Source: Caenispirillum bisanense (lineage in GTDB: Bacteria; Pseudomonadota; Alphaproteobacteria; Rhodospirillales; UBA2165). Taken from it: 55,594 nucleotides of DNA. A program made the translations under genes and the position numbers. This document shows positions 1 to 8,351 of the stretch, piece by piece; the first letter of the stretch is position 1, and each line of letters starts with the position of its first letter. Below the pieces are notes generated by a model. It was not told the DNA's origin and searched no databases. It worked only from the letters and a program-made list of their open reading frames with translations. The stretch is from contig CAMDWJ010000027.1 of the NCBI GenBank assembly GCA_945877815.1, positions 1-55,594 of the forward strand. Direction: 5' to 3'.

Positions 1-231
1 GATCGCGCCGATGATGTTGCAGTTCGACATCAAGCCGTAGGGGCTGAAATGGTGCTCGTTGCAGCCGACCGCGTCCCAGCCGCACTCCTCGGCATAGACC
101 AGCGTATCGATATAGGTCTTATAGAGATCGGTCGCGACGACCGGATCGAACTCGGCATTGGCGACCGGCCAGGGCTCTACGCGCTCGGGGAATCGATCCC
201 AGGGCATCAGATGGAAATAATTGAACTTCAA
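1..231 (-). CDS. LLM-class flavin-dependent monooxygenase, N-terminal part (runs off the left edge)
   Basis: The minus strand reads continuously from a TTG at 231 to the window edge, giving 77 residues beginning LKFNYFHLMPWDRFPE. The stretch CNEHHFSPYG near the end is typical of the N-terminal barrel of bacterial luciferase-like monooxygenases, which use reduced flavin and oxygen. An in-frame TGA lies about 30 bases upstream and no ATG follows it, so TTG with the upstream GGGGAAG is the best start. The C-terminal part is missing because the window ends. A second, complete member of the superfamily lies at 45752. Family assignment is firm; the substrate is unknown. Confidence 0.8.
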   Translation of the reverse strand, partial: MKFNYFHLMPWDRFPERVEPWPVANAEFDPVVATDLYKTYIDTLVYAEECGWDAVGCNEHHFSPYGLMSNCNIIGAI

Positions 232-255
232 CGGCTTCCCCGGCGTATTGTCTGA

Positions 256-352
256 AGGCCCTCATGCTCAGCTTGTCGAAGCACAAGGGGCCACATCCCC
301 TCGCAAGCCTTGAGCGCGATGCGCTAAGGCAGGCTCAGGATGAAGCGCGTTC
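256..352. repeat. Intergenic palindromic repeat, family A (copy 1)
   Basis: The motif CTCATGCTCAGCTTGTCGAAG at 261-281 and a degenerate inverted partner around 329-352 form one copy of a repeat that recurs at 17391-17459 and 44603-44672. The rest of the gap up to the dioxygenase start at 524 shows no gene I can support. Confidence 0.65.
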
Positions 353-523
353 TCTCATTAGCGTGCCAATTATGGCGACCAAGCCCGCCCTGTCAAATGA
401 ACGGAGCCCAATGAATAGTCGGTTCCGGTCAGCGGCACCTTGCTCCCGCTCCGCACCGGGTATAGGCTTGTTTTCAATGTAAATATCAATGTTTTTGCGC
501 TGGATTCGCGCGGGAGACCCATC

Positions 524-1543
524 ATGGCCGAAATCGTTTACGCGTTTGGAAGTTCGCATGGCCCCCTGTTGGCGCTGGCGCCCGAATTATGGGATCTGCG
601 CGCCGAAGCCGACCGCCGTCGTACCGACCTCGCCTTCAAGGACGGCACCTACACCTATCAGGAACTGCTCGATCTGCGCCGTTCGAACTATTTGGTCGAC
701 CAAAACCGCATCGAGGTGCGCACCCAATATCAGGACCGCTGCCAGGCGGCACTCGACAAACTGGGCGAGAAACTCGCAGCAGTGAATCCGGATGTCGTCG
801 TCCTGATCGGCGACGATCAGCACGAATGGTTTCATTCGCAGGTGCAGCCGACCTTCGCCATCGTCGACGCCAAGACCGTGGTGAACCGCAAGTTCGATCC
901 CGAACATTACGCGGGCAAGGCGCCCGGCCTCGCCGAGGCAGCGCAAGGTCATCTACCGCCGGAAGATCAGGATTATCCTATCTGTCAGGAACTGGCGACG
1001 CACATCATCGAGCGTGTCGTCGAAGACGAATTCGACGTCACCTCCTGCTCCGCGATCCCCGAAAACAAAAAAGGCCCGATCGGTATCACCCATTCGGTCG
1101 GATTCATCGTGCGCCGCATCATGAAGGACAAGCCGATCCCGATGGTGCCGGTCCTGCAGAATACCTTCTGGCCGCCGAACCAGGCCAAGCCCGGCCGCTG
1201 CTACGATTTCGGCAAAAGTATCGGCAAGGCGATCCAATCGTGGAACGGCGCCAACAAGAATACCCGCGTCGCGGTGATCGCGTCCGGCGGGCTGTCCCAC
1301 TACGTCATCGACGAGGAATGGGACAACAAGATGCTGAAGGCGTTCCTGGAGAACGACGAAAAGACGCTGCGCCACGAGCCGAACATCATGTTCCGCTCGG
1401 GCACGTCGGAGACCAAGAACTGGATCACCACCGCGGGCGCGGTCTCCAACACCAAGCTGAAGATGAACCTGATCGACTACGTGCCGTGCTATCGCTCCGA
1501 AGCCGGCACCGGCAATGCGATGGCATTCGCGACCTGGGAATAG
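524..1543 (+). CDS. LigB-like class III extradiol ring-cleavage dioxygenase (protocatechuate 4,5-dioxygenase beta-like)
   Basis: This 339-residue protein belongs to the LigB superfamily, whose members open catechol-type rings using non-haem Fe(II). The start ATG at 524 follows GGGAGA; the frame is open further upstream, but that part does not look like the family. His12 (SSHGPLL) matches the first iron ligand of LigB, ASGGLSH carries the catalytic His, and the SGTSE segment carries the Glu ligand. The usual Asn-Asp-His segment with the second His ligand reads GDDQHEW here, so that ligand appears to be Gln. No separate LigA-type small subunit is next to it. A paralogue lies at 28445-29461. The MFS carriers downstream may import its substrate. 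Confidence 0.8.
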   Translation: MAEIVYAFGSSHGPLLALAPELWDLRAEADRRRTDLAFKDGTYTYQELLDLRRSNYLVDQNRIEVRTQYQDRCQAALDKLGEKLAAVNPDVVVLIGDDQHEWFHSQVQPTFAIVDAKTVVNRKFDPEHYAGKAPGLAEAAQGHLPPEDQDYPICQELATHIIERVVEDEFDVTSCSAIPENKKGPIGITHSVGFIVRRIMKDKPIPMVPVLQNTFWPPNQAKPGRCYDFGKSIGKAIQSWNGANKNTRVAVIASGGLSHYVIDEEWDNKMLKAFLENDEKTLRHEPNIMFRSGTSETKNWITTAGAVSNTKLKMNLIDYVPCYRSEAGTGNAMAFATWE

Positions 1544-1557
1544 ACCGTATTCTTCTC

Positions 1558-1625
1558 GTCATTCCCGCAAAGGCGGGAATCCAGCTTTAAGTTAGGTCTG
1601 GACCCCCGCCTTCGCGGGGGTGACG
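1558..1625. repeat. Intergenic double-hairpin repeat, family B
   Basis: Two hairpins lie in tandem: ATTCCCGC-AAAG-GCGGGAAT, then ACCCCCGC-CTTC-GCGGGGGT. They are enclosed by CGTC and GACG, so the whole unit is also roughly an inverted repeat. It sits between the dioxygenase stop and the MFS start and could stabilise or end the upstream transcript. There is no T-run, so a classical terminator is not supported. Confidence 0.7.
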
Positions 1626-1653
1626 ATTTCGCTGTGATGATTGCAAGCTACCT

Positions 1654-2973
1654 ATGCACGACCCATTGAACATCCTCTCCCGCCTGAAAAGCGGGGGAAT
1701 CGTGCGTGCGTTCCGGCACCGCGACTTCGCGATCTATTCGATTGCCTCGTGGTTCTCGGACAACGGCATGTGGATGATGCGCATCGGCATGGGTTGGCTC
1801 ACTTGGGATCTCACCCATTCCGGCGCCTGGCTCGGCATTATCGTGCTGTCGCAGGCGCTGCCCTCGGTCTTTCTGGTTCCCTTTGCCGGCGCCATGGCCG
1901 ACCGCATCGACCGCGTGCTGATCATGCGCGTCACGATTACGATCTCAATCGTTATCGCGAGCACGCTGTCGGCGCTGACCTGGGCGGGCTACGTCAATAT
2001 CTGGACCCTGCTGGGCTTCGCCGTCGTGCACGGCATCGCCGGGACCATGGCCGTGCCGGCGCGCGTAACCATCGGACCGAACCTTGTGCCGCGCGCCGAC
2101 ATCAGCGCCGCCATCGGCGTCAGTTCGACCCTGTTCGGATCGGCGACCTTCCTGGGCCCGGCCATCGCAGGCATACTGATCACCCAGGTCGGCATCGGCT
2201 TCACCTTCGCCGGCAACGCCATCGCCAACACGCTCCTCGTCCTGGCGCTCGGCGTCATCAAGGTCGCCCGCTCCGAACGCAATGCGAGCCACGGCAGCAT
2301 CTTGTCGGACGTGGTCGAGGGCATACGTTACGCCGGCGGGCATCCCGGCATCCTGCCGACCCTGATGCTGGCCACCTTTTCGGCGCTGCTCGTTCGGCCA
2401 CTCGGCGATCTGATGCCGGGCATCGCCGACACGGTCTTCGGGCGCGGCGCCGACGGCCTTGCCACCCTGATGGCTTGCATGGGCGTCGGCGGCATGTTCG
2501 GCAGCTTCTGGCTCGCCAATCGCAACCGCATCACCGGGATGTCGTCGATCTTCCTCTACGGAACCGTCATCTATGCGCTCTCGACCACGGCTTTCGCGGC
2601 GAGCAGCAATTTCACGCTCGGCATGCTCTGCATGGTGATTGTCGGGTGCTCTCAATCGATTTCCAACAATGCGAGCCAGATCCTGATCCAGAACGCGGTC
2701 GCGGGCTCGATGCGCGCGCGTATTATGAGCCTCTACAGCTATAACTATCGCACCATGCCGGCGCTGGGCGCCCTCGCCATGGGAGCGGCGGCCAATTCCA
2801 TCGGCTTCCAGATTCCCGTTGGCGTCGGCGCGATCCTCTTGCTTGGCACCCTTATCTGGGCCTTCCGGCGACGCGACGCCATGCGGAACAGTCTGGAAAC
2901 CATCGTCGAAGATAATCCGGCAGGCCACGACACACGTGGACCCAAATCGCCGGACAGCAAGGCCGCCGGATGA
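1654..2973 (+). CDS. MFS transporter (EntS/MFS_3-like)
   Basis: A 439-residue inner-membrane protein with about twelve hydrophobic segments. After a short cytoplasmic start (FRHRDFAIYSIASW), the loop between helices 2 and 3 reads GAMADRIDRV, a form of the MFS motif A that begins with Gly and has the usual Asp-Arg. Such carriers exchange small molecules using the proton gradient. The gene overlaps the next one by four bases (ATGA), and that neighbour is a close paralogue; a third related copy lies at 36008. Its position behind a ring-cleaving dioxygenase suggests transport of an aromatic acid or product, but the direction and substrate are not visible. Confidence 0.85.
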   Translation: MHDPLNILSRLKSGGIVRAFRHRDFAIYSIASWFSDNGMWMMRIGMGWLTWDLTHSGAWLGIIVLSQALPSVFLVPFAGAMADRIDRVLIMRVTITISIVIASTLSALTWAGYVNIWTLLGFAVVHGIAGTMAVPARVTIGPNLVPRADISAAIGVSSTLFGSATFLGPAIAGILITQVGIGFTFAGNAIANTLLVLALGVIKVARSERNASHGSILSDVVEGIRYAGGHPGILPTLMLATFSALLVRPLGDLMPGIADTVFGRGADGLATLMACMGVGGMFGSFWLANRNRITGMSSIFLYGTVIYALSTTAFAASSNFTLGMLCMVIVGCSQSISNNASQILIQNAVAGSMRARIMSLYSYNYRTMPALGALAMGAAANSIGFQIPVGVGAILLLGTLIWAFRRRDAMRNSLETIVEDNPAGHDTRGPKSPDSKAAG

Positions 2974-4229
2974 GCGACCCCGCACGGCCTCGTGCGCGTG
3001 GCGGTTTCGCCACCACATTCCGCCATACCGACTTTGCCGTCTATTCGCTGGCCCAGTGGGTCTCCAATATCGGCATGTGGGTCATGCGCATCGGCATCGG
3101 CTGGCTCGCTTGGGATTTGACGCATTCCGGCGCCTGGCTCGGCGCGGTGGCGCTCGGACAGGCCCTGCCCTCGATCGTGCTGACGCCGTTCGCCGGCGCG
3201 CTCGCCGACCGCATGGACCAGATCAAGCTTATGCGCGTCACGCAGGCCGCGAGCTTCTGGCTCGCGGGTGCGATCACGGTGACCACATTCGCCGGCTACG
3301 TCACACCACTTCTGCTCGTCGCCTATTCCTTCGCGCACGGCGTATCCTTCGCGCTCGGATTACCCGCGCGCACCACGATCGGACCCAACCTCGTGCCGCG
3401 CGAAGATATCTCGGCCGCGATCTCGGTCAGTTCGATGATCTTCGGCTCGTCGATGTTCCTCGGCCCCGCCGTGTCGGGCCTGCTCATCGAGCATTTCGGA
3501 CCGGCCTGGACCTTCGCCGTCAATACCGTCGCCTATGGCGCAATGTATCTGGCTTTGCTCAAGATCAAATTGATGCGGGTCGAAACCCGCCACAGCGGCG
3601 GCAGCCTGATCGGCGATACCGTGGCCGGGGTTAAATTCGTCGCCGGACATCGCGGCATCCGATCCGTCATCGGCCTCGCCTTCATCATGTCGCTGTGCAT
3701 TCGCCCGATCCTGGATCTGATGCCGGGCTTCGCGGACGAGGTCTATCACCGCCCGACCGAGGGACTGGCGACGCTGATGTCGGCCTTCGGCATCGGCTCC
3801 ATGATCGGCAGCGTGTGGCTGGCCAATCGCAATCGCCTTCAGGGAACCGTCAATATCGCGATCTTCGGCATCGCGGCCTCAGCCGTCTTTGCCATCGTCT
3901 TTGCCAGCTTCGTCGTTTATCCACTGGCCATCGCGGCCATGTTCGGATTCGGCTTCGCCGCCGCGATGGGGTTCAACGGCGCCCAGATCCTGGTACAGAA
4001 CGCCGCTGCGGGTCCGATGCGCAGCCGTGTCATGGGGCTCTATGCCTACAATTTTCAGGGCGTGCCGGCGTTGGGCACCATGATGCTGGGAGCAGCCTCG
4101 CACTATTTCGGCCTTCAGATCCCGGCTATCGCGGCCGGCGTCATCTCCCTGATCGCAACCTTTTGGGTGTGGCGTCACCGCGCCCAGGTCAAAAGCGATA
4201 TGGAGAATCTGGGCGGCGAGCGAAGATAA
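2970..4229 (+). CDS. MFS transporter (EntS/MFS_3-like), paralogue of the preceding gene
   Basis: A 419-residue polytopic membrane protein whose ATG overlaps the upstream stop (ATGA), so translation is probably coupled. The N-terminal block RHTDFAVYSLAQW, the shared segment RIGIGWLAWDLTHSGAWLG and the loop GALADRMDQIK closely match the gene before it, so the pair looks like a tandem duplication that has since diverged. Two adjacent half-matching carriers could act separately or as a heterodimer; the sequence does not decide. The gene ends 45 bases from the convergent TauD-like gene. Confidence 0.85.
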   Translation: MSDPARPRARGGFATTFRHTDFAVYSLAQWVSNIGMWVMRIGIGWLAWDLTHSGAWLGAVALGQALPSIVLTPFAGALADRMDQIKLMRVTQAASFWLAGAITVTTFAGYVTPLLLVAYSFAHGVSFALGLPARTTIGPNLVPREDISAAISVSSMIFGSSMFLGPAVSGLLIEHFGPAWTFAVNTVAYGAMYLALLKIKLMRVETRHSGGSLIGDTVAGVKFVAGHRGIRSVIGLAFIMSLCIRPILDLMPGFADEVYHRPTEGLATLMSAFGIGSMIGSVWLANRNRLQGTVNIAIFGIAASAVFAIVFASFVVYPLAIAAMFGFGFAAAMGFNGAQILVQNAAAGPMRSRVMGLYAYNFQGVPALGTMMLGAASHYFGLQIPAIAAGVISLIATFWVWRHRAQVKSDMENLGGERR

Positions 4230-4230
4230 G

Positions 4231-4254
4231 CCGTAAAATCGCGCTCGTTTACGG
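4231..4254. terminator. Weak hairpin between convergent genes
   Basis: CCGTAAA and TTTACGG form a 7-bp stem around a 10-base loop directly after the MFS stop. There is a short T stretch inside the right arm only. It is a possible weak two-way terminator. Confidence 0.35.
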
Positions 4255-4274
4255 ACCTACGCTACCGATTCTGA

Positions 4275-5171
4275 TCAATCCGCCATTTCGCGTTCGAGAA
4301 CCGTAACGCGGCGCATGTCGCGTTTGTACTTGGTATCCTCGAAGGGTGTGGCGCGATGCATGGTTGCGAGATTGTCCCACATCACGATGTCGCCCACGCG
4401 CCACTTGTGGCTATAGACGAAACGCTCCTGGGTCGCGAATTGGGTGAGCTCATCCAGCAGGGCCCGTCCCTTCTCGAACGCCCAGCCGACGATGTGCGAG
4501 GCGTGCGACGCGAGATACAATGACGCCTTGCCCGAAACCGGATGGATATGAACAAGCTTGTGATGGGCGGCCGGGCGCGTCGCCTTTTCCGCCTCCGTCA
4601 CGTCCGTCAACCCGCCCAAGGCGCGCGAATACCAGATCGAATGTTCAGCCATGAGCCCGCCGACGGCGATCTTCTTCGCCTCGGGCAATGCATTGTAGGC
4701 CGCGCGCATGTCGGCGAAATCGGTATCGGCGCCCGCCGGCGGGATCGAATGTGCCGACAGCATCGAATAGACGGCGCGGTTGTCGTCGAATGAGGCATCG
4801 GTGTGCCACAAGAGATTGCCGTTGTGATAGGCACGGCGCCGGTCATTTTCCTCAAGCAGATTTCCCGTCTCGTCGAGATTCCCGACATCGATCATGGTCT
4901 GGTATTTCAGGCGCGGTTTCGACTTGCCGATCATGGTCAGCATCTTGAGCTTCTGCAACGGACCCAGGCGGCGGCCGAACTCCATATGCTCTTCGTCGCT
5001 CAGCGATGAATCGTTGTGGAACACCAGCACGCCGTACTGATTGATCGCCGCAACGATCGCATCGAGATCCGCCTGGGACAAATTCTTAAGATCGATCCCC
5101 GATATCTCGGCCACAAAAACAGGGTGCAAGGGCGTTGCCTTCAACGTCGACTTACCGACGATAGCATCCAT
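4275..5171 (-). CDS. TauD/TfdA-family Fe(II)/2-oxoglutarate dioxygenase
   Basis: A 298-residue oxygenase of the TauD/TfdA type, which couples decarboxylation of 2-oxoglutarate to hydroxylation and cleavage of substrates such as taurine or phenoxyacetates. The facial triad is visible: HTDASF gives His and Asp, and NLATMHRA near the C-terminus gives the distal His; RRVTVLERE carries a likely 2-oxoglutarate-binding Arg. The ATG at 5171 has an excellent GGAGG site. The frame extends 16 codons further to 5219, but that part is translated repeat DNA (family C) and is not homologous. It lies 89 bases downstream of a hydroxyacid dehydrogenase on the same strand. The substrate is unknown. Confidence 0.85.
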   Translation of the reverse strand: MDAIVGKSTLKATPLHPVFVAEISGIDLKNLSQADLDAIVAAINQYGVLVFHNDSSLSDEEHMEFGRRLGPLQKLKMLTMIGKSKPRLKYQTMIDVGNLDETGNLLEENDRRRAYHNGNLLWHTDASFDDNRAVYSMLSAHSIPPAGADTDFADMRAAYNALPEAKKIAVGGLMAEHSIWYSRALGGLTDVTEAEKATRPAAHHKLVHIHPVSGKASLYLASHASHIVGWAFEKGRALLDELTQFATQERFVYSHKWRVGDIVMWDNLATMHRATPFEDTKYKRDMRRVTVLEREMAD

Positions 5172-5188
5172 GACGTTTCCTCCGTAGT

Positions 5189-5254
5189 CGTCATGCCCCG
5201 ACTTGTTCGGGGTATCCATCTATGGACCCCCTTGGTCAAGCCGGGGGGTGACGG
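5189..5254. repeat. Intergenic palindromic repeat, family C
   Basis: The unit begins CGTCATGCCCCGACTTGTTC, continues with GGGGTATCCA, and ends in a roughly inverse arm with CCGGGGGGTGACGG. It fills the spacer between the dehydrogenase and the TauD-like gene and happens to be open in the frame of the latter. Confidence 0.65.
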
Positions 5255-5260
5255 TTAGCG

Positions 5261-6334
5261 CTAGATGAGACTCTTGCCTTCGAACCGTTTGCGCCACAGG
5301 GGCAGCACGTCTTCGTTGACGACGTGACGCGGCACGTGGCCCTTGAGCACGTCGAGCACGGCCTTGGTCACCCAAGGGATCGCCTCCTTAAGGCCGCCAT
5401 TGATGGTATTGGCGATCATGTGGGGCGAGAGCAGAACCTTGTCGCCGAGGCCGAGAATGGGAAGCTGCGGATCGGGCGGCTCGTCCGGCAGCACGTCGAG
5501 TGCGGCACCGGCGATCTGGTCCTTGTCGAGCGCATCGAACAAGGCATCGATATCGACGATGGGCCCGCGCGCGGCATTCACCAAGATCGCCGACTTCTTC
5601 ATCTTGCCGAGTTCGGCCGAGCCGATGAGCTTGTTGGTTTCCTTGTTCAACGTTGTGTGGATCGTGACAACGTCGGACTCGCGCAACAGCGTGTCCAGAT
5701 CGACCGGCGTCGCATTGTGATGCACGAACTTCGATTCATCGACATAAGGATCGTAGGCGAGTATCCGCACGCGCCACGGCTGGAACAGATCGGCGAGTCG
5801 CGAGCCGATGCGCCCGAGACCGATGATGCCCAGCGTCAGGCCGGCATAGCCGTCTTGCCGGCGACCGAGGAAATAGCCCTGCAAGGCCGGATCGCGCCAT
5901 TCCCCGGCTTTCACCGAACGATCCTTCTCGCGCGTCTTTTTCAGCACGGTCAGGATGTTCGCCATCGTGCCTTCGGCGACGCCACCCCAATTGCATTCGG
6001 TGGGCGAGTGCACGACGATCACGCCGGCCTTGGAGGCGGCGTCCACGTCCACATTGTCGAAGCCGACCGTGTATTTGCAGACCATGCGCAGATCGGGCGC
6101 GTTCAACATCGAGCGCTCGGTGATCGTCGTGGCGCGGTTGGCCACGCCACAGGCCACGATGGTATCCGGGTCCAGCATATATTCGAGCGTTTGGCCGCGC
6201 ACGTTGGCTTGGCCCTTCTCCCAAGACGTACGTATGCCGAGCTTCACCTCGGCGCCGGCCTCTTCCAACTTCTTATGTGAGGCTCCCGTATCGTCGACCG
6301 GCTGATAGATCAGAACCTTGGGCTTTTTAGCCAT
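5261..6334 (-). CDS. D-isomer-specific 2-hydroxyacid dehydrogenase (SerA-like)
   Basis: A 357-residue NAD-dependent dehydrogenase of the D-2-hydroxyacid family, which interconverts 2-oxo and 2-hydroxy acids in the cytoplasm. The Rossmann motif GIIGLGRIGSRL lies in the central domain. The catalytic Arg is in NAARGPIVD, the Glu in the DVLPDEPP region and the His in LLSPHM. The ATG at 6334 follows GGGGATAAAA. It heads a two-gene minus-strand unit with the TauD-like oxygenase, so it may process that enzyme's product. It is distinct from the second family member at 27465. Confidence 0.85.
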   Translation of the reverse strand: MAKKPKVLIYQPVDDTGASHKKLEEAGAEVKLGIRTSWEKGQANVRGQTLEYMLDPDTIVACGVANRATTITERSMLNAPDLRMVCKYTVGFDNVDVDAASKAGVIVVHSPTECNWGGVAEGTMANILTVLKKTREKDRSVKAGEWRDPALQGYFLGRRQDGYAGLTLGIIGLGRIGSRLADLFQPWRVRILAYDPYVDESKFVHHNATPVDLDTLLRESDVVTIHTTLNKETNKLIGSAELGKMKKSAILVNAARGPIVDIDALFDALDKDQIAGAALDVLPDEPPDPQLPILGLGDKVLLSPHMIANTINGGLKEAIPWVTKAVLDVLKGHVPRHVVNEDVLPLWRKRFEGKSLI

Positions 6335-6454
6335 TTTTATCCCCTGTCTCCCCGTGAGATTTAGCCTTTGTTTTGCAGAATCCTAGCCCACCGAAAGGCG
6401 AACGTCACCTCAATCTCGGGACTTGCCCTGTTTTTGCTTTGTACCGACCAAGAG

Positions 6455-6676
6455 TCAGAAAATGATGCCGGGCCGCTTGATGAAGGCCACCCCGTCAGCC
6501 GCATCGTTCCATTCGAGCCGGCACTTATGTATGTCGGCGAAAGCATAGAGCGCGGAGCGGCCATCGATTGCGGATATTCTCAGCGCGAGCGCGATTTCCA
6601 CGGCGGCATAGGGCAGGTCCAAGCGGCCGCCCAGCGGCATGCGCCGCAACGCCGCGGAAAGTTCGGCGTGGGTCAT
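6455..6676 (-). CDS. Hypothetical protein, 73 residues
   Basis: A short reading frame beginning MTHAELSAALRRMPLGG and ending RPGIIF. I do not recognise the family. The composition is that of a soluble protein with one amphipathic start helix and no signal peptide or membrane segment. The frame is open further upstream (to 6823), but that part looks non-coding. No strong ribosome site precedes the chosen ATG. The gene lies in the gap between the dehydrogenase and the GlsB-like gene. Confidence 0.35.
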   Translation of the reverse strand: MTHAELSAALRRMPLGGRLDLPYAAVEIALALRISAIDGRSALYAFADIHKCRLEWNDAADGVAFIKRPGIIF

Positions 6677-6834
6677 CGGACAGATTCGAGGCGCAGGCCT
6701 GACATTTGTATAAAATCGCCATGATCGGCCGTGTCTACAATTCCGTATGGTTACGGAGGGCACTCCCCTCTGCCTCGGGAACCAACGCCCCCACCGAGCG
6801 TTACTCGACGGCAACACATGCAAGGAGCCTAATC

Positions 6835-7059
6835 TTGTCGATCGTCGCCACCATCATCATCGGCTTTTTTGCCGGCCTCATCGCCAAATTCCTGATGCCG
6901 GGGCGCGATCCGAGCGGATTCATCATTATGATCATCCTTGGCATCGTTGGCGCGGTCGTCGCGACCTATCTCGGTCAGGCGATCGGATGGTACCATCCGG
7001 GAGAACCAGCCGGTTTCATCGGCGCGGTGGTCGGGGCGATCACCATCCTGTTCGTCTAA
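6835..7059 (+). CDS. GlsB/YeaQ/YmgE family stress-response membrane protein
   Basis: A 74-residue, strongly hydrophobic protein with three predicted membrane segments and the family's glycine-rich pattern (IGFFAGLIAKFLMPGRDPSG, then a GIVGAVVATYLG segment and a final GAVVGAITIL segment). These small inner-membrane proteins, once called transglycosylase-associated proteins, are usually stress-induced; their biochemical role is not established. The start is the TTG at 6835, seven bases after AAGGAG. The frame is open back to 6706, but that extension lacks family features. It stands alone between minus-strand genes. Confidence 0.85.
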   Translation: MSIVATIIIGFFAGLIAKFLMPGRDPSGFIIMIILGIVGAVVATYLGQAIGWYHPGEPAGFIGAVVGAITILFV

Positions 7060-7105
7060 CGGCTGATTGCCGGCCGACGCAACTGATCGCTCTTTCCAGC
7101 CAGCC

Positions 7106-8347
7106 CTACTCGGCAGCCTTCTTGAGTGAGGCCGGATCGCCGACGGCGCGCGACGCTACCATGCGATCGATCTTCGCGTCGTCATAGCCCAGGATGTTCT
7201 TGAGCACGTCGCGCGTATCTTCGCCGAGGCGCGGCGGATATTCGTTCTCGGTTCGGCCTGAGTCGCGGAGTTTGATCGGATTGCCGATCACGCGCGCGCG
7301 CTCGGCCGCATCCTCGCCATGCAGTTCCAAAATCATGCCGCGATGCTGAATCTGCGGTTCGGCCAGCGCGCGGTCGATGGTATTGATAGGGCCGCACGGA
7401 ATACCGCGGCGCAGGAATTCGCGCACCAGGTCGTCGGCCTTGTGATTCAGGAAGGCAGCCTCGATCAATGGCACAAGGGCGGCCTTGTTCTTCAGGCGGG
7501 CGTCCTTGTCGGCAAAGCGCGGATCCTTGAGGGTATCGGGAATACCCAACGCCTCGCACATGTCCTGAAGCATCTTGTCGGTGTTGGCGGTCACCGCGAT
7601 CTCGATTCCGTCGCCGGCCGCAAAGCAGCGATAGGTCGGGATCGAATCGTGCTCGCGCCCCTGCGTGCCCGGCACGTTGCCGGAATGAAGATAGACCGCA
7701 GCTTGATAGGTCAGCATTGCAACCTGGACATCGAGCATGGCGACGTCGATCTGTTCGCCCTTGCCGGTTTCGTACCGCCGCGCGAGCGCGGCCAGGATAC
7801 CGATGGTGCCGTACATTCCGGCTACCGCATCGCCGATGGGTACGCCCGCGCGCACCGGACGGCCGCCCTTCTCGCCGGTCAGGCTCATCACGCCCGACAT
7901 CGCCTGCACGATCATATCGTAGGCAGCGCGGTCACGGTCCGGGCCGTCCTGGCCGAAGCCCGATACCGAGCACCAGATCAGGCCGGGATTGTCCTTGCGT
8001 AGTGTGTCGTAATCGAGGCCGAGACGCGCGAGCACCCCGGGACGGCGGTTCTCGAACAGAATGTCGCACTTGAGCGCCAGTTCCTTCACCGCAGCGATGC
8101 CGTCGGGACTTTTGAGATCGACAACGATCGATTTTTTGTTGCGGCTGATGGCGGCGAAATAGGTCGAGGTGCCGGCGATGTAATGCGGCGGCACATGACG
8201 CGACGAATCCCCATCGAAATGTTCGATCTTGATGATCTCGGCGCCAAGGTCGCCCAAAATCTGCGTACCGAAAGGACCCGCCAGGAACTCAGTCAAGTCG
8301 AGAACGCGTAGATGCGAGAGCGGCCCTTTTTCCTGCGAATTGGTCAT
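7106..8347 (-). CDS. CaiB/BaiF family (class III) CoA-transferase
   Basis: A 413-residue family III CoA-transferase, which moves CoA between carboxylic acids through an aspartyl-CoA mixed anhydride. The likely catalytic Asp is residue 144 (AAYDMIVQAMSG). Other family marks are LAGPFGTQILGDLGAE near the start and ENRRPGV. It starts four bases after the IclR regulator stop on the same strand, so the two are probably co-transcribed. It closely resembles the copy at 23054, so the island holds two such enzymes, probably for different acids. Confidence 0.9.
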   Translation of the reverse strand: MTNSQEKGPLSHLRVLDLTEFLAGPFGTQILGDLGAEIIKIEHFDGDSSRHVPPHYIAGTSTYFAAISRNKKSIVVDLKSPDGIAAVKELALKCDILFENRRPGVLARLGLDYDTLRKDNPGLIWCSVSGFGQDGPDRDRAAYDMIVQAMSGVMSLTGEKGGRPVRAGVPIGDAVAGMYGTIGILAALARRYETGKGEQIDVAMLDVQVAMLTYQAAVYLHSGNVPGTQGREHDSIPTYRCFAAGDGIEIAVTANTDKMLQDMCEALGIPDTLKDPRFADKDARLKNKAALVPLIEAAFLNHKADDLVREFLRRGIPCGPINTIDRALAEPQIQHRGMILELHGEDAAERARVIGNPIKLRDSGRTENEYPPRLGEDTRDVLKNILGYDDAKIDRMVASRAVGDPASLKKAAE

Positions 8348-8351
8348 GCGC

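Noticed and set aside
1945-3018. 357-codon minus-strand open frame
   Set aside because: Antisense to the first MFS carrier; Arg/His/Gly-rich shadow sequence.
6525-6722. Minus-strand frame MAILYKCQACASNL with a CxxC pair, suggesting a zinc protein
   Set aside because: The rest of the frame is Arg-rich shadow sequence and it overlaps the more protein-like frame at 6455-6676.
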